27,668 bases of DNA from a virus, in the IMG/VR virus record IMGVR_UViG_3300018428_000133, positions 1 through 27,668 of that record; one strand, written 5' to 3'. Both the position numbers and the translations under genes were made by a program. Every line of letters starts with the position of its first letter. Within the stretch, counting starts at the first letter, position 1. The notes under the pieces were generated by a model. That model had not been told where the DNA came from. It saw nothing but the letters and a program-made list of their open reading frames with translations, and did no database searches. This document shows positions 9,001-15,451 of this stretch, in pieces.

Positions 9001-10419
9001 GTAAAAACACCAGGTGTACTTTATATTAATAAAAATTATGCACTTGGTGATAAAATTACGGTTTATCAGTTTAGTAATCATGATAGTCAAGGAATTGAAA
9101 GACAAAACTTTGATGTAGTTGAAAGAACCACTTTATCACCAGGAGTAAACACAGGAAGCCAAATATTTGTAATAGATGGAAGTACAACAGATTTAAATCT
9201 TTTACCTGCACTTGATCCTAACAAATCTTATGCAGTATTCTTAAATAATGTCAGAAAAGATGATCCTAATTTTGATGGTAGTTCTCCAGTAGCAAATGTA
9301 AATGCAACCTGTAAAACAATCACAGGATCAAGCGCAAGCACAGTTAATATATTAGACGATTTTGGATTTACTACATCTACTGACGATGTAGTAGAAATAA
9401 GAGAAATAGGTGGAACAATTGAACCAGATGAAGGTACTGCTGATTGGTATGAGTTAAGACAACTTAAAGCAGGTTATATAAATCTTAGAACTCCGGCGGT
9501 AGACGACCAGTATGTTTGGGTAGTTAAAAATGGAAATCTACTCAATGCGTCAGTTGATTATGCTATCACAGCAGATAAAACAAGAATTAAATTAGTAGAA
9601 GAACTAGATGATAACGATGTTATAGAAACCTTTCATTTTGCTAATGATACTTTAGCTGCAAAATTTGGTTGGAGCCAGTTCAAAGATATTTTAAACAGGA
9701 ATGTATATAAACGCTTAGATGGAAGCAACAATGTAAGACTTGTTGAACCACTTAATTGGTATGACAAATATATCAATGTAGAAAATAGCGAATCATTACC
9801 AGATCCAGTACCCGGGTCTAAGTATCCTGCTATTGTTTATATAGAAGGAGAAAGAATTGAATATTTTAGAAAAGACGGATCTTATCTAAAACAATTAAGA
9901 AGAGGAACACTAGGAACAGGAGTGAAACCTGTATATGATATTGGAACAGAACTTTATGATATAAGTCAAACATCAACAGTTCCTTATAAAGATGAAACTT
10001 TAACAACTATATTCACAGCAGATGGTACTAGTAATACATATGAGTTAGATTTTACACCAGCAGATCCTAGCAGTAATGGTACAGCAATTGATACTTTTGA
10101 AGTTTTTGTAGCAGGACGTAGATTGCGTAAAACCACACTTGAATCATACGAATTAAATAGTGATGCTAGAACTAATTATGCAACTGAAGCACAAAGCATT
10201 AATCAAGATTCGCCGGAAGGTGATGTCACACTACCAGCAGAATTTTCTCTACAAAACGGCAATGAGCTTGTATTGTTAGAAACACCTGGTGAAAATCAAA
10301 AAGTAATAGTGGTAAGAAAACAAGGAAAGTTATGGAATAGTGCAGGAACACAGCTAAGTAAAGCTGATAGTGATATCAGCAGATTCTTGAGATCAGTATC
10401 CCCTGACTTACCCGGATAA
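1..10419 (+). CDS. Giant virion structural protein (5'-truncated by the window; 3472 residues visible)
   Basis: The frame is open from base 1 to the TAA at 10417-10419, so the gene begins upstream of the window; a GTG at 814 is only an internal codon. The protein resembles the very large beta-rich structural proteins of T4-like marine myoviruses, probably a component of the tail, baseplate or fibre network. Visible residues 1-130 form a helical region including the motif EFYEEWAIKDGQYG, which I recall from these giant proteins. Residues about 361-456 and 1279-1523 contain FG-GAP-like beta-propeller blades (motifs LLAVGAP, LLVGAP, LLAVSAP, KVYIY), separated by a long insertion. Residues 1919-1977 and 2281-2358 carry glycine-rich GxGYxxxP repeats. 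From about 2550 to the end there are repeated GDGST-type beta modules. The C-terminus ends with a K-x-G-x-x-W segment and FLRSVSPDLPG. No enzyme active site, signal peptide or membrane segment is evident. A late promoter box overlaps its stop codon. The structural role is confident; the exact virion position is not. Confidence 0.85.
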   Translation, partial: KPGLYANFDYKINQFADYYDLDSDNFDVEQQRLAQHLIGYQKRQYLENIINDDVSQYKFYQGFILDKGTKNSLTKLFDALASANQDSLEFYEEWAIKDGQYGASEGFEEVEYLLDEKQFRLDPQPIELVDQKTSATDLVYRILPYETYLKSKDYDHKPFPTKYIAKGYTKDSGYVNPQDIDARIGSYNDILSQDFTTLPNQGYVWVGNVNETWNVYQHVATDYKIESIESGTGEFTILLGSTPLDIDTGEILGITDVITTSFDAASPDDSTVQITQTENPLQGFFKVKSVSLNKVVFETNENIAEIENCTGVLTKFISCRKTDIIDANKFAEKEMDPGEKLWIDNDGSGRWVVLQNQNRYTELQEISNTELGTGHEYGKSLSVDDRNVLLAVGAPEVDDGKVYIYNRASNSLNYTLQQVIEADTSIADSGQNFGASVSLSGDGQFLLVGAPKASNVKTNFKGDFDSTQSFAAGDIVREDDSLWSADVAIERAVDNIEFSSFDSVAQINYQINNDTVDREDIPVLLTGDYPFKNITTDHFLIRAPKDMYEGSGVGDQIYLRWNNLSNANQDQIDLVSTSPFGGSNPYITKEYLESADTHTIDIKVDAILFVDASNNIPLVGDTVTTQGATGTVVYTHNEEAQLTIYVGSVNGEFPSENSLFINGNDFVGEYERVGPAETIDTSSVYGGYWFIRTSNPYPIGNVNNDPAYGLVYKDIITAITGGDSTSSTRYYYQSLDYSTSLQNSESVINSYIQSLSFEGSPGPEGNTDPILSSKFVVRVPEALSSVSSPGDEVELYVNNLPDITTTLEFTGLVSLGEGETLTQLVTGATCITVESVTNSTTVKVQRVTGNFDTINLITASSSGTLASTLGGIPVTDKLEDPSSINLAYSITNKKHTIDDIWDGYIAYRNTKFLNGEPFEPLVGQTVRDKSTLATAEVAFYQRSLNDVVIFVKNVSGNFSKGNQFGDNAEIEFLPFISGPDPDVYGRAGIYTVPRVMGQIQRVSLGYTSQGIGKLFVFDAGINVPYTGGSFLFDHQLGAKKVTNILTGDFLYLEPDNNFEYWLYKEENVLGIPRPANRPSSSNLDWTETFKIPTSGSGDVGSFTNEGIYYIYRRTLAGNFLSLGSYVAPERKTNNYVGQNVHIAKSTQDVYRGYVHAPGDGTQVNPGKIYFIKNGTENNVLFNWEYAKNKKFKGEFSDEKTYFIGDIVYLDNKLYNAITNINPGSFDTNQWDSTDDLIDYVGYVPNDTGLIVQNDSSYSAENPFDSTQIASGDSSVLDQGSLYEFASSFDTTPNGEVLVVNAKYGNDKPNLAVIYRIIQGQYLRSQQIAAPSDTEAFAEKVAISNDGKLLAVSAPYDDSQKTNQGKVYIYSLNNGLFEYSQTLLSPLDNKNELFGSVIDFDGNRLLVNARNGDNTETTTFDFYSGRKEGYVLDATSNPNSVSTTFDKEFTKFKENFIDQGSLYIYENVNGNLLYGQQLFYKNENSPVYYFGRNTVLKNNHVYVGLPTVSSNSLFTGTVVDFRLPERSNIYNRLRESKDPVNLEKIKRVILYNRKTNKLLTYLDYIDPIQGKIAGPAEQNLSYKTYYDPASYTVGTGSVVVSPTNSWGPAQVGQLWWNLTNAKFINPYQGNSIYSSNNWSSLFDGNTIDVYEWVESTVLPSKWDQVQSTSETLDRGISGTSLYGDTAYATKQVYDKVSQSLQTYYYFWVKNKKTIPNKEFRTMSSFDVANLISDPKAQGYRFAAFLSNNSFTIYNCDNLLSDDDVAFSVQYWTIDNQQINIHNQYQIITEGLSTSKPNRDIERKWFDSLIGYDEQNKIVPAPDLSPKQKYGILNSPRQSWFVNKQEALKQVIERANIVLKKNLIVDDKSLLKLQLEDPAPTAISRKYDTTVETVAELEFIGVAKAQQASVQLVIEDGVIKDINVLNAGRGYLVAPTYTINGTGSGAEIEFTINNLGVITSATVVKGGSNYSPTDTITVRKYTVLVKNDTSIQGKWALYERDSDLRSWLRIASQSYDVKLFWEYVDWYAENFNEFTETNFVIDNAYELQGLDDELGDIIKINSIGSGGWLLLRKIDVREDVDYTVNYETIGRQNGTIQFKNTLYDTQASATGFDIISFDTEFFDSVPSIEIRQILNAIKQDLFTEELSIEYNNLFFASLRYVFAEQGYVDWAFKTSFVKAKHNVGQLREDITFNNDSLPSYEDYLEEVKPFKTKLREYISAYEKIEDSNSRITDFDLQPSFDDDTKSIKPQDVKVVNNNLIGVNDKLETYPFKNWKDNVGFIVKEIQIADGGKAYTQAPQILLTGGGGSGATAISKLGADGKITKIEITNPGSGYLSAPLITINGTLGEGGRDAKCSVIIGNSLPRSLLNVIKFDRVSGNYLITYLEEAETFMGTGSRYVFDLKWPMDLQSTQVEVVVDNVVLLRSEYSYENVKDTSKTYTRYNGRIILRTPPSNNTSVQVNYKKAVSLLTAQDRINLAYNPSTGQFAKDLGQLMDGVDYGGVEVKSFDFGGPTGWDTGPWFTSEYDTYDTTYEDEVFKLDGSTITLTLNKPLESGVTYNLYKNGVRLDDPDWVDDSTQFTNPNAIMRSIIGDGTQTVIELDELGIPTAADDEIVIRKSTSDGSFLPLPGTYDTLIEGGGLQYDTAQGILAEEINIDGDGFFTPTNSGGPDEQLPGRVFDAVDIKVYERPTTGASKVVSRNYTGDGSTKSFAIGTKPVTKENLFVKVDFSIKKLETDYTINYDTEEVEFTTAPVAGTKVNFVTLEYSGANVLDIDEFIGDGSTGDFLTNVTYTNDMSSLVTIDGETVAHTLVRSNETYASADRVVIRFAEPPALDKVVRFAIFEGQVQNFSTVSIDEFESDGSTTAYTLTQTPFTANPTEWFTIVKINDTILNAGYNQKFTVSDIREYQLKLWQVPVGSVTSDQIRVYLNGNELTYLQDFDLLGAGQFDPALPLGQQSGSTVILNQGIGESGDILRVYILGWDDSTQSGGDYRFGYYNESNEFVKTPGVLYINKNYALGDKITVYQFSNHDSQGIERQNFDVVERTTLSPGVNTGSQIFVIDGSTTDLNLLPALDPNKSYAVFLNNVRKDDPNFDGSSPVANVNATCKTITGSSASTVNILDDFGFTTSTDDVVEIREIGGTIEPDEGTADWYELRQLKAGYINLRTPAVDDQYVWVVKNGNLLNASVDYAITADKTRIKLVEELDDNDVIETFHFANDTLAAKFGWSQFKDILNRNVYKRLDGSNNVRLVEPLNWYDKYINVENSESLPDPVPGSKYPAIVYIEGERIEYFRKDGSYLKQLRRGTLGTGVKPVYDIGTELYDISQTSTVPYKDETLTTIFTADGTSNTYELDFTPADPSSNGTAIDTFEVFVAGRRLRKTTLESYELNSDARTNYATEAQSINQDSPEGDVTLPAEFSLQNGNELVLLETPGENQKVIVVRKQGKLWNSAGTQLSKADSDISRFLRSVSPDLPG
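1081..1368 (+). other. FG-GAP-like propeller blades 1-2 within the giant protein
   Basis: Residues about 361-456 hold two blade-like units, each with the pattern 'YGxSLSxDxxxLLxVGAP...GKVYIY'. This is the hallmark of FG-GAP / integrin-alpha-type beta-propeller repeats. They stop abruptly before an FKGDF module at 1378; the same blade type resumes about 2.4 kb later. The domain assignment comes from motif reading only. Confidence 0.6.
1378..3670 (+). other. Large insertion splitting the propeller, bracketed by similar FKG[DE]F modules
   Basis: The insertion starts with FKGDFDSTQSFAAGDIV (from 1378) and ends with a related module, FKGEFSDEKTYFIGDIVYL (from 3571). Both resemble carbohydrate-binding-type 'GD+V...xxLY/W' beta modules. 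Between them, two pairs of segments are similar: a HFLIRAP...GDQIYLRWNNL unit (about 1608-1700) with a KFVVRVP...GDEVELYVNNL unit (about 2320-2400), and LVGDTV...VGSVNGEF (about 1850-1960) with LVGQTV...VKNVSGNF (about 2760-2880). The insertion therefore looks internally duplicated. Confidence 0.5.
3835..4575 (+). other. FG-GAP-like propeller blades 3-6 within the giant protein
   Basis: Residues about 1279-1523 contain about four further blade-like units. Their motifs include VAISNDGKLLAVSAP, GKVYIYSLNNG, FGSVIDFDGNRLLV and GSLYIYENVNG. Together with the two units at 1081-1368 they would make about six blades, a plausible number for one closed propeller interrupted by the intervening insertion. 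Confidence 0.55.
5755..5931 (+). repeat. GxGYxxxP glycine-rich beta module, copy 1
   Basis: It encodes an NAGRGYLVAPTYTING unit followed by a degenerate second turn, KGGSNYSPTDTITV. This repeat type is common in phage adhesins and giant tail proteins. It is related to the copy at 6841-7075 in the same protein. Confidence 0.6.
6841..7075 (+). repeat. GxGYxxxP glycine-rich beta module, copy 2
   Basis: It encodes ADGGKAYTQAPQILLTGGGG, then a short linker, then NPGSGYLSAPLITING. It has the same two-turn organisation as the module at 5755-5931, which supports duplication of the unit inside the giant gene. Confidence 0.6.
7648..7865 (+). repeat. Duplicated DDP/DDE beta module, copy 1 (giant protein C-terminal region)
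   Basis: Residues about 2550-2620 have the pattern YNLYKNGVRLDDPDW, then N-x-x-A-x-x-x-x-I, then IELDELGIPTAADDEIVIR. The same order of motifs recurs at about 9208-9420, so the two segments look like a diverged internal duplication. Confidence 0.6.
9208..9420 (+). repeat. Duplicated DDP/DDE beta module, copy 2 (giant protein C-terminal region)
   Basis: Residues about 3070-3140 read YAVFLNNVRKDDPNF, then NVNATCKTI, then VNILDDFGFTTSTDDVVEIR. They align by eye along their whole length with the module at 7648-7865. Confidence 0.6.
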
Positions 10420-10422
10420 ATA
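10416..10422 (+). promoter_or_regulatory. T4-type late promoter box (ATAAATA)
   Basis: The box overlaps the stop codon of the giant gene and lies 18 nt before the ATG at 10441. Its context is GATAAATAA. It matches the core of the T4 late promoter (TATAAATA), which is read by a phage sigma (gp55-type). The same box precedes the genes at 15053 and 16611. Confidence 0.6.
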
Positions 10423-10440
10423 ATGTAGTAGGATATAAAA

Positions 10441-11055
10441 ATGAGCGATAATTTACATGATAAAAGTGGTATACTAGTGAAAGGACATATAAAGATATAT
10501 GATCCTGAAACTAATCACGTGTACATAGACAAAAATAACGCTATTCACTACGAGAATATGAGTATTGCTCTCGCAGATAGTATAGGTAATAGAGGCCAAG
10601 GCTGGATTTATGAAATGAGCTTTGGTAATGGAGGAACTTCTGTAGATCCTACAGGAATTATTACATACCTTACGCCTAACTCTACAGGAACAAATGCAAG
10701 TTTATACAATCAAACCTATACGAAAATTGTTGATGATAATAGTGTTAACAATTTAGATCCTGTAAGAAACAAAATTGAAACAAGACATGTAAGCGGAACA
10801 AATTATACAGACGTTTTAGTCACTTGTTTACTAGATTATGGTGAGCCAAGTGGACAAGATGCGTTTGACACTGCTACTGATCAAAACAGTTTATATGTAT
10901 TTGATGAATTAGGATTAAAAAGTTATTCACCAGATGGAACAGGCAATTTAATTACTCATGTTGTATTCCATCCTGTGCAAAAAAGTTTAAACAGATTAAT
11001 CCAGATAGATTACACAGTAAGAATACAAAGTTTAGCCGGAATAGTTGGAGAGTAG
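10441..11055 (+). CDS. Virion structural protein, 204 aa, function unknown
   Basis: This is a soluble, beta-rich protein with no signal peptide, membrane segment or catalytic motif. The N-terminus reads MSDNLHDKSGILVKGHIKIY and continues with a GHIKIYDPETNHVYIDKNNAIHYENM-like region. Proteins of this kind occur beside tail-fibre genes in T4-like marine phages, where they are annotated only as virion structural proteins. Its place between the giant structural gene and three fibre genes, and its own late promoter box, support a role in the tail or baseplate, perhaps as a fibre connector (inference). The start at 10441 is supported by AGGA at 10430-10433. The gene ends 3 nt before the next ATG, so it is probably co-transcribed with the first fibre gene. 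Confidence 0.75.
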   Translation: MSDNLHDKSGILVKGHIKIYDPETNHVYIDKNNAIHYENMSIALADSIGNRGQGWIYEMSFGNGGTSVDPTGIITYLTPNSTGTNASLYNQTYTKIVDDNSVNNLDPVRNKIETRHVSGTNYTDVLVTCLLDYGEPSGQDAFDTATDQNSLYVFDELGLKSYSPDGTGNLITHVVFHPVQKSLNRLIQIDYTVRIQSLAGIVGE

Positions 11056-11058
11056 TAG

Positions 11059-11463
11059 ATGTCATATACAATAGCATATACTGATCAAGCTAACAAAGGT
11101 ACTATTACTATTGAAGATAATACTATCAATACAGAAACTTCATTAGGCTTACCTGGAAGAAATACTACAGCATATGGTACAACTATTGCTACAAACTTTT
11201 TACATTTACTAGAAAATTTTGCAAGTGCTACACAACCATCTACACCAGTTGAAGGCCAATTATGGTATGATGCAACACCGGGTGTAGAGCAACTTAAAGT
11301 GTTTGATGGTACTAATTGGGTTGCAAGTGGAGGGTTGAAAAAAGCAAGCTCTGCTCCTGATGCATCGCAAAGTCTTTTAGGTGACTTATGGGTAGACACA
11401 GATAATCAACAACTTTATCTATTTTCTGGATCTGGATGGGTATTAGTAGGACCAGAATTCAGC
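11059..11463 (+). repeat. Shared tail-fibre N-terminal module, copy 1
   Basis: It encodes about 135 residues with the core motifs NFASATQP, GQLWYD, LKVFDGTNW, GDLWVD, QLYLFSGSGWVLVGPEF. It is homologous to the starts of the genes at 13081 and 15053. It probably docks the fibre to a common site on the virion (inference). Confidence 0.75.
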
Positions 11464-13074
11464 GATGGTTTAGTCACTGGTGCAACACCTACAACAGTTG
11501 TGGGCACAGATGATCAAAATTACAATGTTTTACAAATTGAAGTCAATGCATCTCCTGTTGCAATAATTACTAGCCAAAGTTTTACACCAAAAGTTGTTAT
11601 TCCAGGATTTAGTACACTGCGACCTGGAATAAATCTTTCTGCTAACAATATTTCAGGAGATGGTGCTCCTAAATTTTATGGAACAGCAGAAAAGGCAGAA
11701 GGACTTATTGTAAGTGGAAACACAGTTGCTGCAGGAAACTTCTTAAGAGGTGACGTTGCAAGTACTACTGCGTTTCCTATAAATGTTCAAAATAACACAG
11801 GTATTAATTATGGTATAAATGCTGAAATGAATATTGGTGTTGAAGGAAATGCAGGTATTGTACAACATAACATTGCAGGTTCTAGTATAGATTTCAAAGT
11901 AAAAAATGATGGCGTATTAAAAAATATTTTAAGATTAGATAGTGATTTAAAAGTTGGTATTAATAATGTTGCACCTGATGAAGCATTAGATGTCACAGGA
12001 AACATTAAATCAAGTGGTACAATTAAATCAACTAGCACAACTAACAGCACAAATTTTAGCACAGGTTCAATTACTACACTAGGTGGATTAGGAGTATCTC
12101 AAGATGTAAATATCGGTGGAACTTTAAATACTGTTGGTACTATTACAACTAGAAATATACAGCCTGATCAAAATAACTTAAGAAATATTGGAAGCTCAAG
12201 TGCAAAATATGCAAACATGTATGCTACTACATTTGTTGGAAACTTAACTGGTAATGTAAGCGGTACAGTAAGTGGCAGAGCAGGGAGTGCAGATAGAATT
12301 ACATCTGCTTCAACTTTTAGAATTGCAGGTGATATAAGTGCTCCTGACGTAGTTTATGATGGTCAAACAGGAGGATCATTAAAAGTTTTCAACACTACTA
12401 TTAGTAATGAAATTGTTGCTGGTAAAACAGCAGTGCTTGAATCACAAGCAGACGATGAATTTTTAATAAACAGAATAACAGGGGATACTGGACTTAAAAA
12501 GATCAGTAGACAAAATCTATTTGCAGCCATTAATGGTACAACGCCTGTCGGCACAGTTGTTCCTTTTGCTGGAGGATCTGCTCCTACAGGATGGTTATTA
12601 TGTGATGGTAGAGAAGTATTAATTAGTGCATATAACCAACTTTATAACGTAATTGGAAATAATTATAAACCGTCACCAGCTGTTGGGTATTTTGGATTAC
12701 CTGATTTAAGAGGTAGGTTCCCATTAGGTGCTGACAATATGGGCGGTACAAGTGCTGATACAGTTTTAGATGCAGCAGCAGATACAGTTGGTGCTAAGTC
12801 AGGTACTGAAACAATTTCTATACAAACTAAAAACTTGCCAGAACACGAACACGATCTAAGAGGCGAAAGCGGAGATCAATATTATGCAATTAGGGATGTT
12901 GCAGGCACACCAACTGATAACGATGCAATTATATATGATGCACCAACAGGTACAGGTGCTGGCCAAGCATATCCTGCAAGTGGTGGCGTGTTGACTGATG
13001 AAAGTTTAGGTACAGCAATAAATGTAATGAATCCATTCCTAACAATGAATTTTATAATATACACTGGAGGGTAA
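11059..13074 (+). CDS. Tail fibre protein with C-terminal phage tail collar domain, 671 aa
   Basis: This is a receptor-binding or short tail-fibre type protein. Residues 1-135 form a module shared with the next two genes (NFASATQPSTPVEGQLWYD; then LGDLWVDTDNQQLYLFSGSGW). The middle part is a fibrous shaft with a KYANMYATTFVGNLTGN unit typical of marine T4-like fibres. From about residue 493 there is a clear phage tail collar domain: GTVVPFAGGSAPTGWLLCDG, then GLPDLRGRFPLGADNMGG, as in T4 gp12. An H596-E-H598 motif follows, similar to the metal-binding HxH of gp12-type trimers. The start is supported by GGAGAG at 11047-11052. It is expressed late, probably from the promoter at 10416. It most likely acts at the baseplate or fibre tip in host attachment; the exact receptor is unknown. 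Confidence 0.88.
   Translation: MSYTIAYTDQANKGTITIEDNTINTETSLGLPGRNTTAYGTTIATNFLHLLENFASATQPSTPVEGQLWYDATPGVEQLKVFDGTNWVASGGLKKASSAPDASQSLLGDLWVDTDNQQLYLFSGSGWVLVGPEFSDGLVTGATPTTVVGTDDQNYNVLQIEVNASPVAIITSQSFTPKVVIPGFSTLRPGINLSANNISGDGAPKFYGTAEKAEGLIVSGNTVAAGNFLRGDVASTTAFPINVQNNTGINYGINAEMNIGVEGNAGIVQHNIAGSSIDFKVKNDGVLKNILRLDSDLKVGINNVAPDEALDVTGNIKSSGTIKSTSTTNSTNFSTGSITTLGGLGVSQDVNIGGTLNTVGTITTRNIQPDQNNLRNIGSSSAKYANMYATTFVGNLTGNVSGTVSGRAGSADRITSASTFRIAGDISAPDVVYDGQTGGSLKVFNTTISNEIVAGKTAVLESQADDEFLINRITGDTGLKKISRQNLFAAINGTTPVGTVVPFAGGSAPTGWLLCDGREVLISAYNQLYNVIGNNYKPSPAVGYFGLPDLRGRFPLGADNMGGTSADTVLDAAADTVGAKSGTETISIQTKNLPEHEHDLRGESGDQYYAIRDVAGTPTDNDAIIYDAPTGTGAGQAYPASGGVLTDESLGTAINVMNPFLTMNFIIYTGG
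13066..13071 (+). promoter_or_regulatory. Strong ribosome binding site (GGAGGG) for the second fibre gene
   Basis: GGAGGG lies inside the last codons of the upstream fibre gene, 9 nt before the ATG at 13081. No promoter box is seen in the 6-nt gap, so this gene appears to be translated from the upstream late transcript. Confidence 0.65.
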
Positions 13075-13080
13075 TAATTA

Positions 13081-13485
13081 ATGAGTTATAGATTAAACAG
13101 AACAGACGGTGAATTACTTGTTGATCTAACGGACGGTATTTTAGATAATACTACGACTGACATTACCCTTATAGGAAAAAATTACAAAGGTTTCGGCGAA
13201 TTCATAAATGAAAACTTTATCAAAGTTATGGAAAATTTTGCTTCCACTAGCCAACCGGCTAATCCAATGATTGGCCAATTGTGGTTTGATAAGCAAGACA
13301 ACAGATTAAAGGTATATGACGGAACATCATTTAGACCAGCGACCGGCAGTGTTGTAAGTAGTACACAGCCTAGCAATTTAAATGTTGGTGATATTTGGAT
13401 AGACAATGAAGAAAATAAATTGTATATCTGGGACGGAACAGATCTAACTCTTATAGGACCTGAATATAGCGCGGCACAAGGCAAA
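13081..13485 (+). repeat. Shared tail-fibre N-terminal module, copy 2
   Basis: It encodes ENFASTSQP, GQLWFDKQDNRLKVYDGTSF, GDIWIDNEENKLYIWDGT and LIGPEYS. These match the corresponding motifs in copies 1 and 3 in order and spacing. It shares an additional LIGKNYKGFGE-type segment with copy 3, making those two the closer pair. Confidence 0.75.
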
Positions 13486-15012
13486 ACAGGATTTGAAGTT
13501 GCATCGCAAATTGATTCATCAGATATTCAGAGAACTATATTAAAGTTGTTTATAGGTGGCAGTTTAGTAGGAATATTCAGTCCAGAAACTTTTTATGTTC
13601 CTGCAGAATTTGCAATTCCTAGTTATCCTCAAGATCCAGACGACATCCAAACGCCTAAAAGACAATTATTAGAAAAAGGATTTAATGTTGTAAATTCTGG
13701 ATTCTTGTATAATGGTACAGCAACAAGTGCAAAAGGCCTAGTAGATGATGCAGGTGTTGTTAAAACAAGTGACAACTTTATTCCGTCTGACGCAAACGGT
13801 TCTACAACAGGTAGTTTAAGAATTAAAAATAGTGCAGGATTAAGTGTAGGCATTGGTGAAACTGAATATGCTATTCTTAAAATTTCTGGCACTACTACAA
13901 TGCTTGAAACACAGCAGTCTAATGCTGATTTTGCTCTAAGAGTTAGATCAGGAAGTAGTTTTTATTCGGCACTTTATGTAGATACAGATGTACAAAAAAT
14001 GGGATTGTTTAAAACAAATCCTTCGTTCACACTCGATGTTGAAGGCGACGGAAAGTTTTCAAGTAATCTTACAGTGGGAGGCAACCTTACTGTAGAAGGA
14101 GATTCAACTTTTATTAATTCAACAACTTTAAGAGTTGAAGATAAAAATATTGAATTAGGACTTTTAGATGATAGTACAGAAGGTGACGACACAGCAGTAG
14201 ATGGTGGCGGCATAATTTTAAGAAGTAGTGAAGGTAGTAAAGATTTAACATGGGAACAATCTACAGCATCTTGGACAAGCAATCAAGACTTTGACCTAAT
14301 TAACACGCCAAGTAATCCTGTGCCAGCATTTAAAATCGACGGCACCGAAGTTTTAACAAAAACAACTTTAGGTGCTACAGTTATTAATAGTAGTTTAACT
14401 AGTGTCGGAACATTGAGCGAATTAACAGTAGACGACATTAATCTTAATTCTGCAACTATAACAAGAATAAATGGAACAGGTTTAAATTTTGTAGCGGGCG
14501 GCACAATAACAATTGACAGTCAGAATATAGATGGTGTAGCAACACCAACAACTAATAATCATGCTGCTAATAAATCTTATGTAGATACAGAGATAGCAAG
14601 TCAGGATGTAATTTTTAGTATAGATGCTACTGGATTATCAGATCCTAATGATATTACAACAGTAAATGGGCCTACAACAAGTATAGGCACAATTTTACAA
14701 ACACTTAAACCGGCAGCTAGTGTTGAAGACGGAACTGAAGCAAAATTATGGGTAATTTCATATTCTAGTAGTACAGTTAGTGGTATTACAGTTGATATTA
14801 CTACAAGTCCTGACACAAGCGGCGTTTTAACAAAATCCTTTGTTTCTGTTGACTCAAATGGTACACAAAATGAATCAGCAATCCAAGATATTTCACAAAG
14901 CAATGACGCAAGTGGTACAATTTCGTTGAATCCTGTAAGATACTTGTATATCTATACAGCAGGCGGAGGAACATGGAGCTTCACTAGTAGAACGCTTCAA
15001 AGCATAACTTAG
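13081..15012 (+). CDS. Tail fibre protein, 643 aa, paralogue with a different tip
   Basis: Residues 1-135 repeat the module of the preceding fibre (ENFASTSQPANPMIGQLWFD, then VGDIWIDNEENKLYIWDGT). The shaft contains beta-helix-like tandem short repeats (GKFSSNLTVGGNLTVEGDST, about residues 322-341). It is followed by RVEDKNIELGLLDD and a GGGI...W...WTS segment that is very common in marine T4-like fibre proteins. The C-terminal about 105 residues are a serine/threonine-rich beta segment ending in GGGTWSFTSRTLQSIT, with no collar or peptidase motif. It is probably a structural tail fibre or adhesin. It lies in the same transcript as the 671-aa gene and ends before a new late promoter box. The shared start and unlike end suggest duplication followed by replacement of the tip. 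Confidence 0.85.
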   Translation: MSYRLNRTDGELLVDLTDGILDNTTTDITLIGKNYKGFGEFINENFIKVMENFASTSQPANPMIGQLWFDKQDNRLKVYDGTSFRPATGSVVSSTQPSNLNVGDIWIDNEENKLYIWDGTDLTLIGPEYSAAQGKTGFEVASQIDSSDIQRTILKLFIGGSLVGIFSPETFYVPAEFAIPSYPQDPDDIQTPKRQLLEKGFNVVNSGFLYNGTATSAKGLVDDAGVVKTSDNFIPSDANGSTTGSLRIKNSAGLSVGIGETEYAILKISGTTTMLETQQSNADFALRVRSGSSFYSALYVDTDVQKMGLFKTNPSFTLDVEGDGKFSSNLTVGGNLTVEGDSTFINSTTLRVEDKNIELGLLDDSTEGDDTAVDGGGIILRSSEGSKDLTWEQSTASWTSNQDFDLINTPSNPVPAFKIDGTEVLTKTTLGATVINSSLTSVGTLSELTVDDINLNSATITRINGTGLNFVAGGTITIDSQNIDGVATPTTNNHAANKSYVDTEIASQDVIFSIDATGLSDPNDITTVNGPTTSIGTILQTLKPAASVEDGTEAKLWVISYSSSTVSGITVDITTSPDTSGVLTKSFVSVDSNGTQNESAIQDISQSNDASGTISLNPVRYLYIYTAGGGTWSFTSRTLQSIT

Positions 15013-15021
15013 TATGAAAGC

Positions 15022-15028
15022 ATAAATA
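15022..15028 (+). promoter_or_regulatory. T4-type late promoter box (ATAAATA)
   Basis: CATAAATAAC lies in the 40-nt gap between two fibre genes, 24 nt before the ATG at 15053. An AGGGG at 15040-15044 serves as ribosome binding site. A second, overlapping A/T-rich string (TTAAATAAATG) touches the start codon and is less likely to be a promoter. Confidence 0.65.
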
Positions 15029-15052
15029 ACATATACAATAGGGGTTAAATAA

Positions 15053-15451
15053 ATGGCATACACAATTAACAGATATACCGGAACCCAGCTAACGGTGGTT
15101 GAAGACGGTACAGTTGATCAAACTACTGATCTTAAACTGGTCGGAAAAAACTATGCTGGATATGGTGAAATACAAAATGAAAATTTTGTCTTTCTTTTAG
15201 AAAATTTTGCTGGTGCGAGCCAGCCACCAAAAGCACTTAACGGTCAAATTTGGTTTGATACTGCAAACAGCAAATTAAAATTTTATGATGGTACAAAATG
15301 GCGCACAACAGGCGGCGCAGAAGTAAGTTCTACTACCCCTGCAGGACTTGCTCAAGGTGATTTTTGGTGGGATACTGCCAATGAACAGTTGTATGCTTAT
15401 AATGGAACATCTTTTGTACTAGTAGGACCACAAGGTATTGGCGAAACAGTC
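15053..15451 (+). repeat. Shared tail-fibre N-terminal module, copy 3
   Basis: It encodes LVGKNYAGYGEIQNENFVFL, ENFAGASQPP, GQIWFDTANSKLKFYDGTKW and GDFWWDTANEQLYAYNGTSF. It is clearly homologous to the other two fibre starts and closest to copy 2. Confidence 0.75.
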
